Shown: in pieces, positions 18,620 to 27,623 of the stretch | Position numbering within the stretch: the first letter of the stretch is position 1 | How the letters are laid out: every line of letters begins with the position of its first letter | From: Leptospira harrisiae | GTDB lineage: Bacteria; Spirochaetota; Leptospiria; Leptospirales; Leptospiraceae | Direction of reading: 5' to 3' | DNA length: 64,000 bases | Assembly (NCBI RefSeq): GCF_002811945.1 | Contig: NZ_NPDX01000003.1 | Coordinates: 186,001 to 250,000, forward strand | Made by a program: the position numbers and the translations under genes | Notes under the pieces: generated by a model | The model's input: the letters and a program-made list of their open reading frames with translations, nothing else | What the model was told of the DNA's origin: nothing | Database searches by the model: none

Positions 18620-20995
18620 CTAATCCTCCAGATTTGTTGGTAATGAAATCGAAAACGTTGTACCTTCACAACGTACACTTTCTAAGTCTATTTTCCCTTT
18701 ATGTTTTCTTATGATATCCATACTGATGGACAATCCAAGGCCAGTTCCTTCTCCTGTTTCTTTTGTCGAAAAAAATGGATCAAAGATTCTTGACTGGATA
18801 TCTTCAGGAATTCCAATCCCATTGTCTTTAATGATTATCTTCGCAAATTGTTGGTTATTTTCAGAACTGACCCAACTTGTTTTAATTTCAATTTTTCCAG
18901 GTTTTTCGCCTTGAGTATCAGGGAATAAACCATGTTTTTTCTTTTCTTCAATTGCATGACCTGCATTAACTAGTAAATTGATAATCACCTGACCAATCTC
19001 TTGCGGATGACAAGGTAAATCGGGAAGATTTTTATCAAAAGAAAATTCCACTACGCTATCATATTTTATATTATGATGGCTAATATTAATAGCAGAAGTA
19101 ATCACATCGTTTAAATTGCACAAAACAAAACTTTCTTCTTTATTTACATGAGCAAAACTTTTAATATTACGAACGATATCCACAACGCGACTGGCGCCGT
19201 CAATCGACTCCTCCAACATATCAGATGTATCCAATAGAACATTAGATAAATCAAAACGATCCCAATCAGAAATAATCTTTGAAACCGCAGGATCCATTTG
19301 GTATTTTTTAAGAACCATAGTAACACTTTCCACTATGTTAGAAACTTGTTTGTGATACCTCTTCATAGTTTCTAAATTACTTGATATAAATGCCATCGGA
19401 TTGTTGATTTCATGTGCAACACCTGCAGCCAATTGTCCAATTGTAGCCAACTTTTCACTTTGTAAAAGTTGTATCTCTGTATCTTTTGCTTTTGAAAGAT
19501 CGTTAAGGTAAACTAAAATCGAAACTTCACCATTATAGATAATCTCAATGGCCCAAAAACTAATCCATTTTTTTTGACCATTAGACAAAATAATATTTTT
19601 CTCTACAACATTCTGATCAGGGGCAAATCCATTGTTGGATAAGGATTGAATGAACTCAAAAGGATCGTCTCCGTTCAAAAAACCAAATACTTCAGAAACT
19701 TTTTTATTTTTCATCTGATTTTTGTTTTGTAAGAGAAGAATCTCTGAACTTCGATTATAAAACTGAATGTTTCCATCGACTAATATCAAAATTCCATTGG
19801 GAGAACACTCAACTATTGATTGAAGATTCCACTCACTCGCCAAAAGTAAATCTTCAGTTCTTTTTCGAACCAGAATATGAACTAACTCAGTACCAAGTAA
19901 TTCGACTTCTTTAAAATCGATTCCCTCATATTCAGTTCTTTTATTATAAAGTGTTAATTCGACAGATTCATTTTCTTTTAAATTAAACTTAAGAGGCAAT
20001 TCCCGAATGATTCGAGGTAAAGTAGTAGAGGAATCAATTGGCATAAAAACGGAAGTTGATTGGTCCCGCATTGTATAAAGACCAGATTCACTTAAAGTAA
20101 CGCCATCACGACAAATCCTAACAAAACCTAGGCTACTTTCTGTTAGCTGTAAAGAATACCTTAATGCCAAAAGTAATATTTTATCTTCGCTTTCCGTACG
20201 AGAACTTTTTTGACCAATTTTTATAACAGCTTCCGTGCGAATCTCCGTTTTTTTGCGTTCTGTTATATCGATATGAGTACCTATCACTCGAACGGGTAGA
20301 TCATTCTCATCTCTTTCCACCACCTTACCGCGGCTCCAAACCCATACAGTTTTTCCTGACCTAGTAAACATTCTAATTTCTAGATCATGAGATTCGATAG
20401 AACCGTTAAGATAGTTTTCAAATAAGGATCGAATTTGTTCCCGGTCTTCCCAATGAACCAAAGTCTCCCAATGGGAAAAGTTTTGTGGAAAATGTTCAGG
20501 CTCAAAACCTAACATCCTCGCATATTCCGGACTAAAATAGGCCTTCCCCAAGCGAAGAGAAAAATCCCAAACACCGCTTTGCCCACTTTCTAAAGCTAAC
20601 TTTAAACGAACTTCCTCTTCGCGATTTTCAAGTCCTCGAATGGTATCTAAGTTTATGATATAAACAACACGTCTATCTAAGGAAATTGATTGGGAAAGTA
20701 TTTGGAAGGAACCTTCCAAGCGCGAAAGGATCACAGGATAAGAAGACTTATCAGACCTGCGAACCAAAGAGGTTCGAATCTCTTCTTGGATTTCTTCTTT
20801 CCAAAATAGTTCAACAAAATCCTTTCCTAGAAGATGAAAAAAGGATGTATGAAAAAGTTCCGTTGCAGAAGCATTGCATCTGAGGATCTTTAGGTCATTG
20901 TTTAATACAAAAGAAGGTAATGGATTCCCATCCCAGGCAGCTTCCAACTCCTGCTTTGCATTTAGTACTTTATCGATAGCCTCGCTGATTTCCAT
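18620..20995 (-). CDS. PAS sensor histidine kinase
   Basis: This 791-residue cytosolic kinase has several PAS domains: one N-terminal, one ending VIGTHIDITERKK at about 250, and one ending LVYLNDLSKAKD. A GAF-like segment lies between them. The core contains ATIGQLAAGVAHEINNPMAF (H-box with phospho-His), NLLVNAGHAIEE (N-box), DNGIGIPE and GEGTGLGLSI. There is no membrane helix. It pairs with the receiver-only protein directly downstream. Its ATG lies 19 bases from the divergent lipoprotein gene, so the promoters of both must lie inside the other's coding sequence. GGTAGG precedes its start. Confidence 0.9.
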   Translation of the reverse strand: MEISEAIDKVLNAKQELEAAWDGNPLPSFVLNNDLKILRCNASATELFHTSFFHLLGKDFVELFWKEEIQEEIRTSLVRRSDKSSYPVILSRLEGSFQILSQSISLDRRVVYIINLDTIRGLENREEEVRLKLALESGQSGVWDFSLRLGKAYFSPEYARMLGFEPEHFPQNFSHWETLVHWEDREQIRSLFENYLNGSIESHDLEIRMFTRSGKTVWVWSRGKVVERDENDLPVRVIGTHIDITERKKTEIRTEAVIKIGQKSSRTESEDKILLLALRYSLQLTESSLGFVRICRDGVTLSESGLYTMRDQSTSVFMPIDSSTTLPRIIRELPLKFNLKENESVELTLYNKRTEYEGIDFKEVELLGTELVHILVRKRTEDLLLASEWNLQSIVECSPNGILILVDGNIQFYNRSSEILLLQNKNQMKNKKVSEVFGFLNGDDPFEFIQSLSNNGFAPDQNVVEKNIILSNGQKKWISFWAIEIIYNGEVSILVYLNDLSKAKDTEIQLLQSEKLATIGQLAAGVAHEINNPMAFISSNLETMKRYHKQVSNIVESVTMVLKKYQMDPAVSKIISDWDRFDLSNVLLDTSDMLEESIDGASRVVDIVRNIKSFAHVNKEESFVLCNLNDVITSAINISHHNIKYDSVVEFSFDKNLPDLPCHPQEIGQVIINLLVNAGHAIEEKKKHGLFPDTQGEKPGKIEIKTSWVSSENNQQFAKIIIKDNGIGIPEDIQSRIFDPFFSTKETGEGTGLGLSISMDIIRKHKGKIDLESVRCEGTTFSISLPTNLED

Positions 20996-21014
20996 ACAAA
21001 CCTACCGACAAGAT

Positions 21015-22058
21015 ATGACGAAGAAATTAATTATTTGCTTATTATTTTTAACCCTCCAATGCCAATTTCAAGAAAAGAAAACAGAGATCGCATTTGCTGA
21101 AACACAAGTTTACGACGAATGGGCAGGACTTTCTGAGTCGGATCCTCTACATAAAAACGAAATGGATCTTAGTTGGAAAAAACTAATAAACACCAGAGAT
21201 ACAATTACAAACTATTTAAAAAACAAAGATTACCAACCGAATGTGAAAACAGTTGTTTATCCTTTCAGCGGAATTGATGTCCTAAATCTTTTTTCATTTT
21301 ATCCGAATGCTGAACGTTACATCCTCTTTGGTTTAGAAGATCCTGGTTTTCCGAACCAATACGATTCTCTTTCAGAAAAAGAAAAACAAATCGTAAAACA
21401 AGGAATTAGAAACCTTTCTGATCATTTGGCAGGTAGAAATTATTTTACCTATAGAAAGATGAAAGAAGAAACCAAAAAAAAAGAACTCAATGGAGCCTAT
21501 CCCGTGTTCGTTGCTTTTCTTCGCAGAATGGGCAAAGAGATTTTAGATTCAAAAGAAGAAACAATAGAAGGTAAAGGAATCAATTACAAAGGATTTACAA
21601 TTTCGCTTTACGATACAAAACTAAAAAAACGAGAATCACTTACATATTTCAAAATATTCTTAATTGGAAATGAAGGAACCCCAGGTGACTGCTTGTCCGA
21701 ATATTTTTCAGAATTACGAAATGTAGGTATATTCACAAAATCAGCTGAGTATTTATTTCATGGAGAAAAAAGAAAGTTAATCCGAGACCTACTTCTAAAA
21801 AATGCAGAGTTTGTTGTACAGGATGAGTCGGGATTTCCTATTCGTTTTTTTCCGGAAGACAACTGGAAACGCCAAGTTTTTGGAAGATATGAAAGATCTT
21901 GGAATTTATCTGGAGCTGTCACCCCTGAAGCCCAACCAGAACTAAAATACCTGAGTGAAGCCACAAACGATAGCCCTCTTCCTTTTCCCTTTGGTTACGG
22001 ATATTTAGGAACTAAAGACAACCGCCAATCCGCTGTACTCGTTTTTTCAAAAAAATAA
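21015..22058 (+). CDS. Putative lipoprotein of unknown function
   Basis: From the ATG at 21015 the protein is 347 residues with a short signal peptide ending LTLQCQF, where the Cys is a likely lipidation site. The body has no motif I recognise; segments such as VVYPFSGIDVLNLFSFYPNAE and FIFG-like strands suggest an alpha/beta domain. Longer in-frame starts to 20874 lie inside the divergent kinase gene and were not used. The start codon has only a poor ribosome site. The neighbouring kinase is divergent, but no functional link can be shown. Confidence 0.65.
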   Translation: MTKKLIICLLFLTLQCQFQEKKTEIAFAETQVYDEWAGLSESDPLHKNEMDLSWKKLINTRDTITNYLKNKDYQPNVKTVVYPFSGIDVLNLFSFYPNAERYILFGLEDPGFPNQYDSLSEKEKQIVKQGIRNLSDHLAGRNYFTYRKMKEETKKKELNGAYPVFVAFLRRMGKEILDSKEETIEGKGINYKGFTISLYDTKLKKRESLTYFKIFLIGNEGTPGDCLSEYFSELRNVGIFTKSAEYLFHGEKRKLIRDLLLKNAEFVVQDESGFPIRFFPEDNWKRQVFGRYERSWNLSGAVTPEAQPELKYLSEATNDSPLPFPFGYGYLGTKDNRQSAVLVFSKK

Positions 22059-22091
22059 ATCGAGTAAAATGCATCGATAAGGAAAACTTTA

Positions 22092-22919
22092 TCATTCTAC
22101 AGTGGTAGGGTCCCAACAAGTTCGGAAGTTTTCATTCCAACTAGAGATTTCTTTCATATCCTGATCAGATAAAACAAAATCGAAGACATCTGCATTTTCT
22201 TTGATACGAGCTGGATTTTTTGATTTTGGAATGACTACATGGCCTGCTTGTAAAGACCATCGGATTAAAATTTGCGCATTTGATTTTTGATAACGATTTG
22301 CAAGTTCTGTGATCCGCGAGTCCTCCAACTTTTGTCCATGTGCAAGTGGACTGTATGCTTCTAATATAATTCCTTTTTTTAAACAATACTCTTTTAACTC
22401 AGTATCTTGTAAAAAAGGATGGTATTCCACTTGGTTCATTGCAGGAATAGTGCCGGTTTCTTTTAAAAGTTCTTCTAGATGCGAAACCATAAAATTACTG
22501 ACTCCAATCGATTTTGTTTTGCCATCACTTTTTATTTTTTCCAATGCTTTCCAAGATTCATTTCTTTTCCCTGTCACTGGAAAATGAATTAAATACATAT
22601 CCACATAGTCAGTATCCAGTTTGTTCAATGATACGTCTATTGCACGTAAGGCGGAATCATAACCTTGGTCAGCGTTCCAAAGTTTTGTAACGAGGAAAAT
22701 TTCACTTCGTTTCACACCACTTTCTTTAATCGCAGCTCCCACTTCTGATTCGTTTCCATAAATTGCTGCTGTATCTATATGCCTATATCCCAAAGATAAT
22801 GCTGATTTGACAGCCTCAAAACATTCTTTCGGTCGCGACTTCCAAACTCCTAAACCAAACATAGGTACGGAAACGTTTTGATTCGATAGTAAAGTGGATG
22901 TAATTTCTAGGTTTGCCAT
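22092..22919 (-). CDS. Aldo/keto reductase
   Basis: This 275-residue NADPH-dependent oxidoreductase has the (beta/alpha)8 fold, with the catalytic tetrad readable as Asp and Tyr in DTAAIYGNE, Lys in FLVTKLW and His in YLIHFP. Signatures IGVSNFMVSHL, MNQVEYHPFLQ and PKSKNPARI (cofactor site) complete the family pattern. It resembles the bacterial 2,5-diketo-gluconate/methylglyoxal reductase group (AKR5-like). The true substrate is unknown. The ATG at 22919 is preferred, because the ATG at 22949 lies in the terminator of clpB. Confidence 0.9.
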   Translation of the reverse strand: MANLEITSTLLSNQNVSVPMFGLGVWKSRPKECFEAVKSALSLGYRHIDTAAIYGNESEVGAAIKESGVKRSEIFLVTKLWNADQGYDSALRAIDVSLNKLDTDYVDMYLIHFPVTGKRNESWKALEKIKSDGKTKSIGVSNFMVSHLEELLKETGTIPAMNQVEYHPFLQDTELKEYCLKKGIILEAYSPLAHGQKLEDSRITELANRYQKSNAQILIRWSLQAGHVVIPKSKNPARIKENADVFDFVLSDQDMKEISSWNENFRTCWDPTTVE

Positions 22920-22936
22920 AAAGTAGATTTTAGACG

Positions 22937-22974
22937 AAAAAAAACCCAACTATAGTTTTAATATAGTCGGGTTT
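22937..22974 (-). terminator. Rho-independent terminator after clpB
   Basis: On the minus strand AAACCCGACTATA and TATAGTTGGGTTT form a 13-bp stem with one G-U pair and a 7-base loop. The stem is followed by a run of T residues (A residues at 22937-22941 on the plus strand). It lies just after the clpB stop and before the aldo/keto reductase. Confidence 0.85.
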
Positions 22975-22995
22975 CAGTTTTGGAAACGGTAAAAA

Positions 22996-25383
22996 CTATC
23001 GTTTTGATCCTACTGTTTCCGGAATGGCTTCAAATTGTAACTGGTCGCCATTCCAATCAGCTCTGTATTTACCTTCGCCTATACTCCCTGATAGAATCTC
23101 CTTTGCCAAAGGCCGATTTACAATTCGGTTAAAAACACTTCCTAAAGGTCTTGCTCCAAATTTCGGATCAAATCCTTGTTCTCGCAAAATGTGTTCAGTA
23201 CTTTCCGATAGTTCAACAAAGATCCCTTTTACCTTCAATCGTTCGTTCAATTGGCGAACTTGTTTTTCTATCAGTTTTTCCATAATAGAAGAATCTAATG
23301 AATGATAGGTCAGAATCGCATCCAATCTCCCTAGAACTTCTGGTTTAAAGTCAGCTTCAATATTTTTTGAATTCGTAGTCAAAATAACAATGGTATTTTT
23401 AAAGTTGATCGTTCTACCTTTGTTATCTGTCAATCTACCTTCATCCAAAATTTGAAGTAGGATATCTGAAAAATCGGGATGTGCCTTCTCCACTTCATCA
23501 AAAAGAACCACCGAGTAAGGTTTTCTTCGAATGGCTTCTGTCAGAATTCCACCTTCATCATAACCTACGTAACCGGCAGGTGCTCCTATCAGCTTTGCAA
23601 CAGAATGTTTTTCCGAATATTCACTGAGATCAAGGCGAACTAAATTTGTTTCTTGATCGAATAAAAATTTAGCAATGGCTTTCGCAGTTTCTGTTTTTCC
23701 TACACCAGTAGGTCCTTTGAGTAAAAAAGAACCTAGCGGCCTTGTTTCCGAAGAAATACCTGCATAGGAAGTGAGAAGTGTATCCGCAATTTCACGAATG
23801 GATTCTTTCTGTCCATAAACAACCGTATTGAGATCTTCTTCCAAATGAAGTAAATTGTCTTGTTTGGTTTTAAGAATTTTTTCTACAGGAATTCCCGTTT
23901 GCCTAGAAATTACGGCCGCTATATGATTTCTTTCTAGAATCCAACTGTTTTGAAAATTATTTAACTCTTTTTCTAATTCAGGAAGGACTGCATATTTTAA
24001 ACGAGAAGCCTCCGTATAATCAGCTCTTTGTTGGGCCGCATCTAAATCAAACTTCACTCGATCAATTTTATTTTTGATCGAAGCAATTTGTTTCAAAGAA
24101 TTGACTTCTTTTTCCCAAACCAGTTTACCTTCTTGGAATTTTTTTTCTAAGATTTCAATTTCCTTTAAAATCTCTTCGTTTTTCTTTTCTACCTGCGCAA
24201 AGATTTTTTTGGAACGAATCTCACTCTCCAACTCCACAAGTTCCGTAGGCATTGCTTCCGCTGAAAGTTTTAAAGCAGACGCAGCTTCATCAACCAAATC
24301 GATCGCTTTATCCGGTAAAAACTTATCCGTGATATATTGATCTGATAAAAGTACTGATGCATAAATCGCTTCATCAGAAATTTTGATTCCATGATGGATT
24401 TCATGTTTATCACGAATCCCCATAAGGATTTCGATTGCATCTTCCTTACTTGGTTCATTGACAGGCACTGCACGGAATCTTCTTTCTAAAGCTTGGTCAC
24501 CCAAAATATATTTTTGAAATTCATCCTGCGTAGTGGCGCCTATACAATGTAGTTCACCACGTGCTAATGCTGGTTTCAAAAGATTGGCTGCATCCATTGC
24601 ACCATCAGTTTTTCCTGCTCCCACCAATTGATGTATCTCATCAATAAAGAGGATGGCTTCTCCTGCTTGTCCTTTGATATAACGAAGTAATGCGGTCAAT
24701 TTTTCTTCGAACTCACCTCGGTATTTTGTTCCTGCCATGAGTTGGCCCATATCCAAAGAGTAAATGGTTTTTCCCTTGAGTACATCAGGAACTCTTCCTT
24801 TTACAATTTGTTCTGCAAGTCCTTCGACGATAGCTGTTTTACCAACACCGGCACTACCAACTAACACTGGATTGTTTTTCGACCTGCGACCTAATATCTC
24901 CATTACGGAACGAATTTCTTTGCTCCTACCGATGACGGGATCCAGTTTTCCTTCCCGTGCGAGGTCATTCAAATTCACAAGAAAGTTAGGTACCTCTTCA
25001 TCCGTCTCTTTCACTTGCAGGTCTTCATAATTGATTTTTAATTCAGGTAGGATCTGAGGTAAAAATTTTAAAAAATCTGCCTCTTTCAGTTCTTCCCGAC
25101 CATTTTCAGCAGCTCGGGACGAGGCCATAGTGAACCACTGCGCCAATTTAGGAGAGGTTCGTAACGACTCAAAAGGGATCTCTCCCGAAGCTCTCGCTTG
25201 TTTTTTTAAAAATTCATCGACTGTCGATTTATACTTACTTAACGTTTTGCCCGAAACAGATGTGGGGAGGGTCATCAAACCCCAAACCAAATGGTAAGGA
25301 GTGATTTCTGTATTTTGTCTCCTCATTGCTTCTGTTTGCGCAATGTCCAAAGCTCCTTGGACGTTGGAATCATACTGTTTCAT
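22996..25383 (-). CDS. clpB: ClpB-like AAA+ disaggregase
   Basis: This 795-residue protein has a Clp N-domain (residues about 1-140) and two AAA+ modules with Walker A sites GSAGVGKT and GPTGVGKT and Walker B segments ILFIDEIH and [14 protein letters not shown] coiled middle domain lies between them (about 390-500). The middle domain marks it as ClpB, not ClpA, although it is shorter than in the usual 860-residue ClpB. There is no IGF/IGL loop for ClpP visible. ClpB works with DnaK to rescue aggregated proteins using ATP. The CIRCE-like site upstream and the strong terminator downstream make it a one-gene heat-shock unit. Confidence 0.9.
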   Translation of the reverse strand: MKQYDSNVQGALDIAQTEAMRRQNTEITPYHLVWGLMTLPTSVSGKTLSKYKSTVDEFLKKQARASGEIPFESLRTSPKLAQWFTMASSRAAENGREELKEADFLKFLPQILPELKINYEDLQVKETDEEVPNFLVNLNDLAREGKLDPVIGRSKEIRSVMEILGRRSKNNPVLVGSAGVGKTAIVEGLAEQIVKGRVPDVLKGKTIYSLDMGQLMAGTKYRGEFEEKLTALLRYIKGQAGEAILFIDEIHQLVGAGKTDGAMDAANLLKPALARGELHCIGATTQDEFQKYILGDQALERRFRAVPVNEPSKEDAIEILMGIRDKHEIHHGIKISDEAIYASVLLSDQYITDKFLPDKAIDLVDEAASALKLSAEAMPTELVELESEIRSKKIFAQVEKKNEEILKEIEILEKKFQEGKLVWEKEVNSLKQIASIKNKIDRVKFDLDAAQQRADYTEASRLKYAVLPELEKELNNFQNSWILERNHIAAVISRQTGIPVEKILKTKQDNLLHLEEDLNTVVYGQKESIREIADTLLTSYAGISSETRPLGSFLLKGPTGVGKTETAKAIAKFLFDQETNLVRLDLSEYSEKHSVAKLIGAPAGYVGYDEGGILTEAIRRKPYSVVLFDEVEKAHPDFSDILLQILDEGRLTDNKGRTINFKNTIVILTTNSKNIEADFKPEVLGRLDAILTYHSLDSSIMEKLIEKQVRQLNERLKVKGIFVELSESTEHILREQGFDPKFGARPLGSVFNRIVNRPLAKEILSGSIGEGKYRADWNGDQLQFEAIPETVGSKR

Positions 25384-25398
25384 AGTGTTTCCTCTCTT

Positions 25399-25425
25399 TT
25401 AGCACTCTAATCATTTGACTGCCAA
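25399..25425 (-). promoter_or_regulatory. CIRCE-like HrcA operator upstream of clpB
   Basis: TTAGCACTC-N9-GACTGCCAA lies 15 bases upstream of the clpB ATG. The CIRCE consensus is TTAGCACTC-N9-GAGTGCTAA: the left half is perfect and the right half matches at seven of nine positions with correct spacing. HrcA should bind it and repress clpB until heat stress. Confidence 0.75.
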
Positions 25426-25487
25426 TTCTTCGTTCTTGTTACAGTTTTTTCACGGAAAATCACTTTCTCTTTCCCATTCCTCGTCCT

Positions 25488-27623
25488 ATGATAGTGCGAA
25501 TGTTTCGAAACTGGCTTACTTTTTGCTTCTCCTCACCCCATTTTCCCCTACGAAACATAGGTTGGAATTCCAAACCAAAGAATAAAAAGATAACAGCGTT
25601 ATCTAAATGTGAAACAGAAAGGAGAAAAGTAAAATTCCTTTCAATCGGAAGAAAGCATACAATTCAAAAAAATGTTGGTAAAGGATCTTTCCTAAAATCT
25701 CCCATACTCTGGATTATTTTTTGCTTAGGAACTTTGTTTCTCCATAGCCCAATTGCCGCCTTTCCCCTCTCCATTGAAGAATCAAAAAATTATAGAGACA
25801 TCGGAAAATACTTTGAGTATGTAATTGTACCGGAACAGGAATCCAGTTTGGATCGGGTCCAAAGAGAGGATACGATTTGGCACCCAAATCCGAAAGCGAC
25901 TATCTCTTTTCCAAGAGTGAAGGATCCACTTTGGTTACGAATCACATTGATCCATTACGGAAATTTACCGCATACATTCTTCTTACATTTTTCAAGTCCG
26001 GTAGTTGATGTCTTTGAACTCCATACACAAGTCAAAGGAAATTGGATTACGCAGGTTTCGGGAGAACAAGTCCTACAAAGAAACAAACCGATATATTCCC
26101 ACATCCCCGCTTTTCCTATCACACTCTCACCTGATGAAACTAGAACCTTATACGTAAAAATCGATTCAGCAAATCCAATCTTTAACTTCGTTTCCATTTA
26201 TAATTCCAGAAGTTTCATCGCATTTTCAAAAAAACAGGATATCTTTTTTGCCGCATACTTTGGTGCAGGTTTTATGATGTTTTTATTCAGCTTATTTTTA
26301 GCGAATACATTGCGTTACAGAAAATTTTTCTTTTATTTTTTCTATTTAGCGACAGTCCTTTTGATCAATTTGTTTTCCACAGGATTTATGCAATACATTG
26401 AAATTGGAAACTCGCATACATGGAAAAATTATTTATTTCCAATTACGATATATTTGACATCAGTCTTTGGATTACTTTTTACTATAGAATTTTTAGAAAC
26501 TGAAAAAAACTTTCCAAAAGTCACAAAACTTACAAAAGGTTTTATACTATTATTTATTTCTTTGATTTTTACCATCTTTTTCTTAGAACTTAGAAACTTC
26601 ATTCAGTTAGGTGTTTCTCTTGTGATTATTCCTATTTCATTAGCTCTTTTTATTTCCCTTATGGCGATGATAAAGAATAAAAAGAAACTCGAAGTTGTCC
26701 TTTTCCTACTAGCCTTTGGTTCTATATTAATTGGAGGAGCATTAAATACACTAACTGTTCAAGGTTTTATCAAACCAATTCATTTATCATCTTACTCCTT
26801 GCCTTTAGGTTCTGCAGTGGAAGTGTTCTTTTTGTCTATGGCATTGGTGTTAAAAGTTTCCGATTACCGAAAAGCAACCGAAGAAAAACAAGAAATCGAT
26901 CTTCAATTAAAAATTGCTCAAAAACTTCAGAATGGACTATTACCACAAAAAAGAACTCATGCAAATGGTTACGCGCTGGGATTTCGTTATTCACCTGCAT
27001 CCGATATCGGTGGTGATTTTGTTCAATTCATTGTAAAAGAAAATGAAATAGGTCTATTTCTCTGTGATGTTTCGGGACACGGAATTCCTGCAGCTATGAT
27101 TGCATCCATGACAAAAGTTTCTCTACAAATTTGGGATGATTCACTCGATAGACCGGCCTATGCAGCGGAACGCATCCGTTTATCTTTACTCAGTTCGCTT
27201 TCAGGACATTTTTTAAGTGCCTTCTTTGTTTATATCCATCCAAAAAATCAAATCATGAAAATTGCCAATGCTGGCCACCATCCTATGATTTATTTAGATC
27301 GAAATGGGAATATAGAACATATTACAAGTCAAGGAAGAGCTATCAATGAATATATCGAAGCACAAGTAATTGAAAAAACACTCCCTCTCCCCAAATCTGG
27401 AACACTCATACTTTATACTGATGGAGTGATTGAAGCAAGAAAAGCCAATACTGGGGAACTTTTTGGTGAAGAAAGATTTTTTTCTCTTTTACAGGCTTTG
27501 GCAAATCAAGGCCCACAAACCATTTGTGACCAAGTAATTGCAGAAGTTGAAAAATTTCAAAAATCAAAACGATCGGATGATGATATTACGATACTTGCAA
27601 TATCCTTAGATAAAGATACTTAA
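25488..27623 (+). CDS. 7TM-DISM receptor with SpoIIE-type phosphatase
   Basis: This protein has an N-terminal hydrophobic signal-like segment (about residues 70-92) and an extracytoplasmic DISMED2-like beta domain (about 95-245, with KDPLWLRITL). Seven membrane helices follow (about 260-460), then a PP2C/SpoIIE phosphatase domain whose metal-binding Asp residues are seen in SDIGGDFVQF and FLCDVSGHGIPAAM and whose later motif is YTDGVIE. It probably dephosphorylates an anti-sigma-factor antagonist in a partner-switch pathway after sensing an outer signal. The start is uncertain: the first about 65 residues are basic and atypical, so a later start is possible. Its stop overlaps that of the convergent kinase (TTAA). 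Confidence 0.88.
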   Translation: MIVRMFRNWLTFCFSSPHFPLRNIGWNSKPKNKKITALSKCETERRKVKFLSIGRKHTIQKNVGKGSFLKSPILWIIFCLGTLFLHSPIAAFPLSIEESKNYRDIGKYFEYVIVPEQESSLDRVQREDTIWHPNPKATISFPRVKDPLWLRITLIHYGNLPHTFFLHFSSPVVDVFELHTQVKGNWITQVSGEQVLQRNKPIYSHIPAFPITLSPDETRTLYVKIDSANPIFNFVSIYNSRSFIAFSKKQDIFFAAYFGAGFMMFLFSLFLANTLRYRKFFFYFFYLATVLLINLFSTGFMQYIEIGNSHTWKNYLFPITIYLTSVFGLLFTIEFLETEKNFPKVTKLTKGFILLFISLIFTIFFLELRNFIQLGVSLVIIPISLALFISLMAMIKNKKKLEVVLFLLAFGSILIGGALNTLTVQGFIKPIHLSSYSLPLGSAVEVFFLSMALVLKVSDYRKATEEKQEIDLQLKIAQKLQNGLLPQKRTHANGYALGFRYSPASDIGGDFVQFIVKENEIGLFLCDVSGHGIPAAMIASMTKVSLQIWDDSLDRPAYAAERIRLSLLSSLSGHFLSAFFVYIHPKNQIMKIANAGHHPMIYLDRNGNIEHITSQGRAINEYIEAQVIEKTLPLPKSGTLILYTDGVIEARKANTGELFGEERFFSLLQALANQGPQTICDQVIAEVEKFQKSKRSDDDITILAISLDKDT

